Shown one piece after another: positions 40,201 through 49,944 of a stretch of 64,000 bases of DNA (positions are counted from its first letter, which is position 1; every line of letters begins with the position of its first letter). Both the position numbers and the translations under genes were made by a program. The DNA lies in NCBI GenBank assembly GCA_963693285.1, contig OY848920.1, positions 5,345,135 through 5,409,134 on the forward strand, written 5' to 3'. The notes under the pieces are model-generated. The model worked only from the letters and a program-made list of their open reading frames with translations, was not told the DNA's origin and did no database searches. This DNA is from Xestospongia muta (Eukaryota > Porifera > Demospongiae > Haplosclerida > Petrosiidae).

Positions 40201-43200
40201 TATTCCTAATTTTTATAAAACCAGTAGGATGTTGTGATAAGTCTTAATGACAATTGAACACAACCAAGTTTTGTTTTGAAGTTCAATCAAAGAATATATA
40301 GGACAACTAACATGACATTGAGTAAACAAAAGCTGAAAAATGTCAATAATTAGTTGTGAAAATTCATACGGATTATTAGCTGTCCTTTAATGAACAGTGA
40401 GTTACACGAGAAAAGACTGAGTAATGCTAGATAGTGAGTTAGACAAAAAAAAGTACTTTAATTTTTTTCAAATTTTAAGGAAATCATTGATTAAAATGTG
40501 ATAAATTTTGCCCGATGAAACATACCTGACACCTTAATTTATGCACATTACAGCATATAGCCTCTATACCCAGATGTTCATGAAAGAAATGAACTCCTGG
40601 TAACTACTGCTTGCCAGTGAGCATAATTATTCAAATATTATTGATATCACAATTACATCATTTTTAACAAAATTACCAATCAATATGCTGGGCTTGTATT
40701 GAAGGTATTTTATTCACTACATGAGTCCTTCCATTTCTGAAGGTTCACAACCTAGGTCTTGGCTTCAAACAATTAAGTTTCGTTGCTTGTGCAGAGATTT
40801 AATGCAAGCAAAAGTGCATTACACTTGTTCAATACAATTGGGATCCAAAATGATTGGGCTTTGTGAATAACTGTTTGATCTATCATTAGAGCTACTAAAG
40901 GACTTATTATCAATACAGAACAGCTCTTCTCAATGCCAACAAGACCAAGCTTGCAATCCATCATGAATGAGAGGACTTCAAAAAAATCTTACTAAAATCA
41001 GTTGGTGACCACACAAAACATTTTTTCAATCAAATACAGTGTAAATGGACAAAAAGCTGTTTTACAAAGTAGATTTAGTGTTGAGTATTTTTTAGTATTT
41101 AGTTGTATAGACTATAGCTGCACTATAAACTTACAGGGGCAGGTGGAGTAGACAAAGAACAGTCTGTTAAATTCACTTGTTCCTTTTCCATATCATCATC
41201 CTAAATTGCCAGAAAGATCACAATCATTTATAATTATATAGTTGTTTGCCATTTTAGTGAAATCTCACTCACACAACAGAGAAGTTTTTCCTTATCAGAT
41301 CTTGCCATCTGAATGAAAAACAAAAACATCAGTGACACAAACAATCATTAGAGCTTACATCTTCTGAACACATTAATTAAAAAAGCATGTGCACATTAAG
41401 ACACAATATAGAGTCACTTTGGAATGTTACAATGGGATTAAGTAAAATTGGGACATTACATTAGGAGCCAGTATAGAATAACATAGGAATGTTACATTAC
41501 AACACATTAGAGTAAAATTAGGACACATATAGGGTTACGTTTAGGTCATTATATACTAAAGTGTAACAACAGTTATGTTAAGACACAGTATAGAATAACT
41601 TTGTAACATTACATTATGACACAGTATAGGTAGTATCAGAATAGTACATTAGGATACGATATAAAGTAACATTGAGACGTTAGATTAGGGCACTGTTTTG
41701 TGCAACATTGGGATATTGAATTAGTAGGATAAAATTGGGACAATGTATTAAGACACAGTATAATGTAACATTGGGACATTATACATTAGGAGTCAGTATA
41801 GATGTTGCATGAAATTGAGAAGTTACTGGTATTAGAACACAAGAGGATAACATTGGAATATCACATTAGGACTAAAAATAGGGTAAAATTGGATTGTTAC
41901 ATTAGCATTTAGGACATTACACTGGGAAATATGTAGAGTAAAGATGAGATATAAAATTAGAAAATAGTAAGATAAAATTGGTACATTATAATAGGACACA
42001 ATATAGGGTTATATTGGGCATTACAGTAGGACACAATACAGTAAAATTGGGACATCCATTACATTAGAATAAATTTTAGGGTGAAATTAGAATGTTACTG
42101 CAATTAAGATGGAACAGTTTTACATTTGTACCTTACTTAAGGACACAGTATAAGATAATAAAATTGGAGCATTATATTTGGACACAGTATACGAACAGCA
42201 GATACAACACCATAAAGAGAAGGGATACATTATTGACATTAGGACATAGTAAATGGGAGGGTTATTTATAAAGGAACAGTGGATAGGGCACAGTAAAGTA
42301 GATAATTACATTATCAACATAGCTATCAGGAGACTAACAATAGATGGAAATAACGAATAGAAATATTTCTTATACATTAGAATTAATTAATAGAAGGGTT
42401 ATATCAGGATCAGTGGGTATGAAAGGCTATCCAGCTAACAACATTTGTGTGTAGGTGACAGTTACATAAGTTAGTAAGAGATATAACAGGTGCTAATAGA
42501 CATACAATATAACTATTACAGTTGAAAATTTACTATATGTTATAAGGCTTTGATTATAAAAGGCACAAAAAGAGACAATCCAGAAACATAGTAGACAGAA
42601 AGGCTACAATAATTAAGACACAATAATTATAAGGATTACATAACACATAAACTATAAAAGATTTAGATAATATACAATAATTAGGAAGGTAAGGACATAA
42701 AAGAATGATTACATTAGGACATTATAAACACAAGAATTACTTACAAGGAATATAGTGAATAGTAAGACTATAGAGATATTCAATGAAAATGAGAATTATT
42801 AAAATGATTGACAAAATGGTATATCAACATATTATGAAAAAACTTGCAAATAAGCAGGAGTGTTATATCAAGACATAAATGTTACATGAACATTTTCCCC
42901 AATAAATAGAAAGGTTATATTTAGACACAAGGTTACCAAAAAATTGAGGGTTAGATTAGGACATATAGTGATGAAGAATACATGTTTCACAGGAGGCGCC
43001 ATCAAAACACAAGGATAATAGAACATGAGTTATGTAGCACACAGTAAACTAGAGGTGTTATATTAAAACGCAAGGTTACAAAGGACATAACAGGAGTGTT
43101 GTACTAAAGACAAAGAGTTACATTATATCTTGAAAAAAACCAGAGTTATACAGAGGAGAGTAGATAGAAGGGTACATTTACATATGAATGGGAGTTGATA

Positions 43201-43836
43201 CAGTTAACATAGTGGACTTAATAACAATTAGAGGCAAGGACATAGGGTTACTTACAGATTATATTGACACTAGGAAATAATTAAGGTTTACATTAGGGGA
43301 CAGTGGATATAAGATTTGTTTAGACAAAGTGTACAACAATACTGTAATAGGTAAGGACAAAGGTTACTACAGGATTACACTGACACTGTAGGGTTACTAC
43401 AGGATTACACTGGTACTGTAACATAAACAGGGTAACATTAGGAGACAATGGATAAAAGAAGGATTATTCGGACAATAGAATGAACATGGTGGACTTAACA
43501 AAGAACATAGGGTTACTGATACTTACAGGATTGGGCACTGGGACATAATGAGAGTAATATTAGTAAACAGTGGAGAGAAGAAATTATTTGGACACAGTGA
43601 AGACTACTTCAGTATTGGTTTAATAATATAGTCTTTGACAGTCTTAGTTCAAGACTACCAATGGACTAACACTAATAGCAAAATAAAAAGACTCTAAAAC
43701 TTACTAAAAGATCGTTGAGTATATAAGGTAAGCGGGACAAGCTACATACTGACACACATGGAGTACTACTACTCTGACTGTATTTATTAATATTGTCTTC
43801 CTCTTTTGTTGTCTTATTCTTAACTACAGAGAACAT
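33985..43836 (-). CDS. Gene C: small single-death-domain protein with duplicated exons
   Basis: Proposed exons (high to low): 43705-43836, 41273-41308, 41135-41200, 37114-37149, 36976-37041, 34941-35001, 33985-34283. All are GT-AG; phase 0 throughout except the last junction (phase 1). With both copies of the duplicated pair, 231 residues are predicted; with one copy, 197. It begins MFSVVKNKTTKEED. The duplicated pair encodes MARSDKEKLLCC and DDDMEKEQVNLTD...PPAP. A Gln/Pro-rich exon follows (HPEPQQQQ). The C-terminal 99 residues form a death domain (QWHEVGMALHV, TWREVIAAMEG, KIADKIRKYLAEHQ). An alternative start is the ATG of MARSDKEK, which lies directly after an acceptor. Role inferred: a death-fold adaptor. 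The first exon is the least certain. Confidence 0.55.
35577..35621 (+). promoter_or_regulatory. Repeated TATA-type core-promoter-like block (copy 2)
   Basis: GTGTATATAAAGGAGG followed by TTGTCATTCTAGAGTGC, nearly identical to 11953-11996. It is on the opposite strand to gene C. A short open frame (MPSQFVTSYDP) begins 67 bp downstream and is probably meaningless. Confidence 0.35.
36614..36805 (-). pseudogene. RecQ-like helicase fragment (copy 1)
   Basis: A 63-codon minus-strand frame encodes VLIISPLVALMIDQ. This matches the motif Ia region of RecQ-family DNA helicases (ISPLxxLMxDQ). Neither Walker A nor the DExH box is present, so only a scrap remains. Probably left by a helicase-bearing transposon or a broken gene copy. 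Confidence 0.5.
37240..39243. repeat. Degenerate minisatellite (copy 1)
   Basis: About 2 kb of imperfect short units built around TTAGGACACAGTATAG, GTAACATTGGGACATTACA and similar words, period roughly 35-45 bp. Purine-rich on this strand. No open frame. It forms the upstream half of the 4,159-bp unit and lies in a gene C intron. Confidence 0.6.
39736..39780 (+). promoter_or_regulatory. Repeated TATA-type core-promoter-like block (copy 3)
   Basis: Exact copy of the block at 35577-35621, in the second tandem unit. Confidence 0.35.
40773..40964 (-). pseudogene. RecQ-like helicase fragment (copy 2)
   Basis: Identical to the fragment at 36614-36805, carried in the second unit of the tandem duplication. 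Confidence 0.5.
41399..43610. repeat. Degenerate minisatellite (copy 2 plus original tail)
   Basis: Same array as 37240-39243, continuing past the duplication edge at 43402 to about 43610 with units such as GGGTTACTACAGGATTACAC. The duplication breakpoint therefore fell inside the array. Confidence 0.6.
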
Positions 43837-43839
43837 TGT

Positions 43840-46245
43840 CGGACTTACTGACTGTATAGAGTCTGGTTCCTATTTCTAGTGTTGCTAAACAGCCCTTCAA
43901 ACGTAACGTCCTCACAGGTTGCTAAAATGAAGTTAGGGCGACTAAGTTTATTTTTTCTAGTACAGAATTAGCGCCACAAGACCACGGCTAGTTGAACTGA
44001 GCATGCTCAGTTGATCATTGAGATCGCGCCATGATAGTAACAAAAATATAGCAATCCCTAGTTTCTTCTAATCTCATATACATTGTCTGTTTAAGTGCAG
44101 ATTTATTAACAGGAAACACATATATACATGGAGGTTTGTTATTGTGACAGCTGAATGTTATCATCTCGTTACAATGGCTAGAATTACTTGCTTAGCCTTT
44201 AGACTGATTGAGACATACACATATGATGGCAGACCATATCATTTGTTAAATATCCTTCACAATGAATAATACTTTAAACAATTATGCAAACATTTGTCAA
44301 AAATGTATAAATATAAAATACATTAATATAACAAAGATAATGATTAAGTTCTAAATGAGTGTCAGTGATGTATAAGTCTCTAATGTCTATATTTACAAGT
44401 CATGTGTGTAGAGTGTGGAGTAATCATTGACCAAGATCATCACATATTAACTCAATCAAGGTAACAAGATGATGACCACTCAATAATTATTGAGCAGTAG
44501 TTCCAATAAAGTCAGAGCATCAGGGTCAACAATATCAGACATCACATACTGCCATTATAAGCTGATACTGGTATTATACATAATACTGTGTTTAAATCAG
44601 TAAACTAAGAAAAGACACATCAATTAATGATTGCATAAAATTTGTGATTTAAGGGGTTACAGTCTTAACTTTGACTATTTCTAAATTTATTTAAAAATTG
44701 GTTCTCTTGTATAAAATCCTTTTAAAAATATACTTAAACATTTTTATGTTAATAAAATTACAAGAAATTTGCAAAATATCATAGTGTACTGCAAAATTCA
44801 TAATGTAATAAAATTATTTTTATAGCATATTTCACAATTTACAAAAACTTGTCATATGTTTTGCAAATACAAAAAAAATTATATATGAATATTCAGATTT
44901 GCCCTTCACTGATTTTTAAGCTTTTATTGAACTCTCATACCTTTCTGATTCATCTAATTTAATTGTTTCTCTGAAAAAGCATATGTAATTTTTAAGAGAT
45001 CATGCTATTGCACACATCTGAAGTTCCGTAATTACAAATTATTCAAGACATTTAAAATGAAGATATTTCTTTTTAAAAAATTTCTCACAACAACAGCTTT
45101 ACTAATGTGCCATTTTTTAAATTTTTGTAATGAGTATTCAACCAAAAAAGAGAGATGTCTGTTTCCATCTGTAAATCTCTGTATTTCGTTCATTATTATT
45201 ACAAAAGTATCATCATTTATGTGACTAAATGATTAATTAAAGTGTAATCAAGCTCTTCATAAATGAATAATAACACTCTTAATGAGAAAAAGTACTGTCA
45301 ATTTCCAGCAAAATTAATGAAGTAAAAAATATAAAAAGGGAATTTTATGTATTAATATATGCATTGTAATTTATTATTCATTCTTACTGTTATTAGTTGT
45401 GTATGTGTATACATGGTAGAGACCATGTGTCAATAGTGTGTTGTCTTTCTAACTCTGAGTTTTGTAGCTGTCAGTATAAGATCCTTTTAAATCAAACTCA
45501 CCGTCCATCACTCAAATATATTAACAGGAATCAGATGGCAAGAACTCTTTATAACAACATAAAAATGTTAATTAATAATTTTGACCCTGTAATCCATTAA
45601 GTGTAATGATGCTATGCCCACTAGGAATATAGAAGTCTAAAAATTAAATGCAGCACTTGTCAGCTTATAGTCAGTCTAAGAGACACACATTTGGTTGCTA
45701 TTATAATAGTATATTCTAAAACATTTTATGTTTAGAAACCAAATGGTCATTAGTTATGGAGAACTTAGAATTCAAAAGTTACCAAGTACAGTATGTGACC
45801 ACACCCCTTTAATATAACAATACAACATAATTTTAGAATATCATTTCATAACTCACAAGAACATTAGGAACCTGTAACTGCAAAGACTGTAATGTATATG
45901 CTGATTTAGAACTTACAGATACTTTCATTATCTAAATGGTGTTGATCAAAAATAATACAATTATACTTTAACAACTATTCTTACTTACATTTCATGTAAT
46001 AAATCAAGGGAATATGTGAACAATCTCTTTTTGGTAGCAATTCTCATTGTGGGAATGACAACAAAAAATATACCTTTCTACATCACCTAACAAACAGGTC
46101 TCTTGCTGCTCTAAATTAAATACAAGGTACAGTTTGCTGCCTGAACGAGACTTAGCTGACTTAGAGTCAACCATTTAGTAAGTATGTATCTAACATAAAC
46201 AATGAAGAAGTTATATAACACTCAGTCGTTAAGTGTATAATATTT
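43840..46245. other. Non-coding region
   Basis: No supported gene. 43915-44045 is less AT-rich than its surroundings and contains the palindrome TGAGCATGCTCA; it may be the promoter or 5' end of gene C on the minus strand. The rest is AT-rich with no recognised features. Confidence 0.4.
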
Positions 46246-46250
46246 GTCTC

Positions 46251-46596
46251 TTAATATAAAACTGGATATATTACATCTATCATATCCAACATGAAGATAG
46301 GTCTTAGTAGAGCTATGAACAGTCTAGTCTCATACCCAGACCAACAGTGTTTCCTAGTGTTTATAAGTCTGGATATAAGACTACATTTTTTCTGGACTCT
46401 TTTAGTATTGCTGCCCACAATGCATAGAGTTGATGTGGTCTGGGGATACCAACATATATCATTTTTACACACTGAAAATATATTGCAGCCCAATCCGATT
46501 GCAGCACTAAAAATAGCACTTAAAAGACCTACCTTGGTGACCTTGAGTGTAAACCAGATATCTATGACATACAAAAATTTCTCTCCAGGTCTCTAA
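46251..46596. other. Overlapping open frames on both strands, unrecognised
   Basis: Both strands are open for about 100 codons (minus 46251-46574, plus 46291-46596), and composition here is less AT-rich than nearby. The minus frame has several cysteines and a WSGYETRLFIALLRP stretch. Neither is recognised. It may be part of a dispersed repeat rather than a gene. Confidence 0.2.
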
Positions 46597-47650
46597 AATG
46601 AAAATTGGCAAGTTAATGCACAAATTTCTCCTGTTATTTGTCATGATATCTTCATTACAATTAGTGAAAGAAACCGCAGACATTTTCTTTTCATTAGAGT
46701 ATACAATTTTCACATGTGCCTGATACCAACTCAGCAACCTCCTCCCTATAAACTAAACTTATATTCCATTCTGAGGAACATAATATACTGGTGTAACTAG
46801 ACTGTTCCTTCCTCTTATTGAAAAGTTGTCAACACCACTATAGTCTGGACTTCTTGTTGATCATTGTGAATGTATGTGTACATGTCATGTTTATCCAATT
46901 GTAGTTTTAAAATAATGGTTTTCTTTTTATAGAAAATGATGTAAAATTTACTAGCTCTCTCAGGTTATATTATTAACTCTTCAATCACAAAACAACAGAA
47001 ATAAAGTAAGTAGTAAAGGTAAATTCTTTTTTAACACTTGTTCATCTGTAGCTGCTCTTATAATGATGTTTTAAAAGTGAAGCAGTATTCTGATCTCACT
47101 ATATGAACCTCTTTGGTGAGTCCTTAATCCACAGTGACATATTGTCTGTTATTATTGTCATAATGATTTTACAGATGCATTAGGTCAAAATAATTGGGTG
47201 CTTCTTGGTGTAACTTGACTGATGATGTAACAACATGTCCTATGATGACATCACTATGTCTCATAGAGTTAATAATGTTAAGTTTGGTTTAGGGCTTAGG
47301 TGATGTCATCAATATGATGACATCATTATATGATTTATTTTATTCATTGATCTATTAGATAGCAGTTATCAACTTTAAAATGAAAGTAGTGTCCACACAT
47401 GAACATACAAAGTACAAAAATGTATCGTGTTATGAAAAATAATTCAGACAGAAGAGAAATCAAAAATAAACTAATCCATCGCCACTTTTATTAGAAAGTC
47501 CTATATCTCCAAGCCTCATCCTTAACTTAAAACTGTTATTAAATTGTTAAAGTTAAGGTTGTCTACAGTGACTACCATTTGCTTGTTGTCGGAATGTGCT
47601 TCATAGTTATGACAACTATATAAGTTTCCAGTGATACCAATATGAAATTT

Positions 47651-47722
47651 GTTGCAGATTTGCAACATTGGGCATTAACTGCAATTTGTCAAATGTTGCA
47701 AATCTGCAACATTGGGCCTTAA
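47651..47722. repeat. Palindromic repeat at the 5' edge of the retroelement remnant
   Basis: GTTGCAGATTTGCAACATT followed, after about 25 bases, by AATGTTGCAAATCTGCAAC, forming a perfect hairpin. It abuts the truncated start of the gypsy reverse-transcriptase remnant and may be a separate fold-back insertion or the rearrangement scar. Confidence 0.5.
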
Positions 47723-47727
47723 GCAAG

Positions 47728-49086
47728 TGCGGCAGCATGAAGACTCTTGTAAGTATACAACTATCAATACCCACAGAGGTCTGTTCGAATTTTGCCATTT
47801 GCCATTTGGAATTTTGTCGGCTCCAGCCATTTTTCAAAGACTAATGGACACATTATCGCAAGGTCTTCCCAAGGTGTATGTCTATTTAGATGACATACTG
47901 CTAGCGGGTGTTGATGAGGCTGACCATCTCAATAATCTCAGTAAGGTACTAATCTCAATAATTTCAGTAAGGTACTAGATAAATTTTAAAAAGCTGGTCT
48001 TATGTTGAAAGAATTAAAATGTGTGTTTGCAGGCTCTTTTATTGAATATCTGGGCCATATTATAGAGGGTCCGCACCCCTCTATAATTAAGGTAGAAACT
48101 GTTAAAAGAGCTCCAGTGCCTACCAATTCATTGAGTTAAAGTCATTTTTAGGACTTATTAGTTGTTATCACAACTTCCTTCCTCAATTCTCAACTGCACT
48201 GCCTCTATATCAGTTACTTCATAAGGATTCAAAGTGGCAATGGACTACAACTCATGATCAAGCATACCAGAAAGTAAAGGAACTCCTCCAATCCTTTTCT
48301 CTCCTAGTTCATTTTGATCCTCAGAAACCACTTATACTCACATGTGACGCTTCACCCTACGCCATTGGAACGGTGTGGAACACAGAATGTCAGATAATAG
48401 TGAGAAACCTATTGCCTACATGTCCTGAACCTTGGCGAAAGTGGAGAAGCAGTACAGTAAAAAAGAAGTGTTGGCAATTGTATTTGCCATCAAGCATTTT
48501 CACCAGTATTTGTTCGGAAATCACTGATAGTATCGTATCACACCACAAATGTTCACTGGGCTGTCACCTGCTGAAATGTTGATGAGAAAGAAACTTAGAA
48601 ACACACTAGATTTATTACATCCAGATTGACTAATAAATTGAGCTTCAAAAACTAGAAAGTTCTCTGTAGGAGACTCATTATTTGCTCACAATTATCAAGG
48701 AAAGATGGTCTGGATTCCAGCAACTGTTATTAAGATTACAGGACCACGTTCATATTTAGTGAAGGGTAATGATGGAATTGTGTTACAAAGACATATTGAT
48801 CAGCTCAGATCTTGTTATTCAACACGAGTAGACGTTTCTCAATCAAATGATATGGAAATTGGCCATTACCACGAGCAAGTTTAACAGCGCCTATGGTTTG
48901 AAATACTGATACTTCAGGTAATATTTCTGAAAGTGATTCTATAGGCTCTTCCAGGTTGGATGGACCACCAAGTCCTCCATTTACTCCTGACATACTTACA
49001 CACCCGACATCTCTGATTCGTCGATCAAAACGATCTCATCGACAAATTGATTTTGGACCCTATGTTACCTCTTCATGAAGGAGGAA
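47728..49086 (+). mobile_element. Ty3/gypsy retrotransposon pol remnant
   Basis: The plus strand carries, in order but with stops, frameshifts and deletions: reverse transcriptase (YTTINTHRGLFEF, LPFGILSAPAIFQRLMD, VYVYLDDILLAG with the YxDD-type catalytic motif), the RT-RNase H connection (YLGHII), RNase H (LTCDASPYAIG, KEVLAIVFAIKHFHQYL), and the integrase end (FTGLSPAEMLM, LDLLHPD, and GPRSYLVKG). The 5' LTR, gag, protease, first part of RT and integrase core are missing. The text before the LTR ends in a polypurine tract GAAGGAGGAA. Dead copy. Confidence 0.85.
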
Positions 49087-49328
49087 TGTTATAATATTAC
49101 TTAATAACTTGTGGTCAGTATGAATATTTTTAATTGATATATAATGCTCTGTTTTTGTAATTTTGGTCAGACTTCGAGTGTTGTGGTAGTTGTCATTTAG
49201 TTTCTGTAATGCTCTTGAGTTATTTTATGTTCTAATATAATACTATACTTTGTCATATCAACGGGTCATGGTACAGATACAAAATGATAGAGCAAGTTTT
49301 TCTTGTAATTGATTGTAAGATAATAACA
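49087..49328 (+). repeat. 3' LTR of the gypsy remnant
   Basis: Starts TGTTATAATA directly after the polypurine tract and ends ..GATAATAACA, giving TG..CA ends with matching inverted TGTTAT/ATAACA termini. About 242 bp. No 5' partner is present in the window, so the right edge rests on the terminal motif alone. Confidence 0.5.
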
Positions 49329-49619
49329 GAAGTTAAACAAGCTAACAGACCATTACTGTTAATTTCCTCGTATTTCATATACAATATTTGCTAACCTAAA
49401 GGCTGTAATAATCTATTTAGTTTCTTGGAAGTGTTTTTTTGATTCCTCATTGGATAAATTTCCTCCAATTGTTAAGTAATCTTTTGCCAATCTATACAGT
49501 GCTTAATCTATGCTTTTTCTCAATGTTTTTTTTTACATTTTTGGGGAATTCATTCATTTCATTTTGTATTAAATAATTGATACAAACTTTAACAAATTGA
49601 GAATGTCTAATATAGCGTG

Positions 49620-49795
49620 ATTACAACCCTTGTTATAGTGTGGCCAGCACACCAATCATCACACATGCAATAGTGTGACTAACACACATTATTTTTGGTG
49701 TGCTCATAAGCACACTTCTGAAGGTGTGTGTATGGGGACAAGAGTTTCACACCTTATTTAGTGTGTAATACACATTGTTGTTTTTACAGTGTATA
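49620..49795. repeat. GTGTG-rich short repeat, possible MITE
   Basis: Dense alternating GTGTG and CACAC words (AGTGTGACTAACACACAT, GGTGTGCTCATAAGCACAC) end in TTTTTACAGTGTA, a terminus common in mariner-type MITEs and seen again at 52929 and 53428. No coding capacity. Confidence 0.35.
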
Positions 49796-49836
49796 TTGTA
49801 GACACTAAAATTAGTAACATAACATGTGTTACTATT

Positions 49837-49874
49837 TATAGTAATCAAGTGGTTATATCCACTTGATTACTATA
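49837..49874. promoter_or_regulatory. Perfect 16-bp hairpin upstream of the GPCR
   Basis: TATAGTAATCAAGTGG, loop TTATAT, then the exact reverse complement. It ends 70 bp before the receptor ATG and is followed at once by a TATATAA box (49878-49884). It could be an operator-like dimer site, a transcript hairpin or a MITE scar. Confidence 0.5.
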
Positions 49875-49944
49875 AGATATATAAGCGTAAAAACATCACA
49901 CCTTCTCACTTATATTATGACAACAAGTGAACAGAGTGCTTAAT

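Larger units (their letters stand above)
35085..43402. repeat. Tandem duplication, two copies of 4,159 bp
   Basis: 35085-39243 is followed directly by 39244-43402. Every stretch I compared between the copies is identical. The junction shows a GAT overlap (copy 1 begins AAGATCAT, the junction reads AGGATCAT, and copy 2 runs on as AGGATTAC), typical of microhomology-mediated or slippage duplication. Each copy holds two gene C exons, a RecQ-like fragment, a promoter-like block and a degenerate minisatellite. No divergence means a very recent event, or an assembly duplicate. Confidence 0.9.

Noticed and set aside
35085..43402. Two separate genes suggested by identical ORFs 4,159 bp apart
   Set aside because: They are the same RecQ-like scrap carried on both units of one tandem duplication.
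46251..46596. Possible protein gene from overlapping ~100-codon ORFs
   Set aside because: No recognisable family, no splice context, and open on both strands; kept only as an unrecognised region.
47616..47837. Minus-strand ORF of 73 codons
   Set aside because: Antisense of the reverse-transcriptase remnant and the palindrome beside it.
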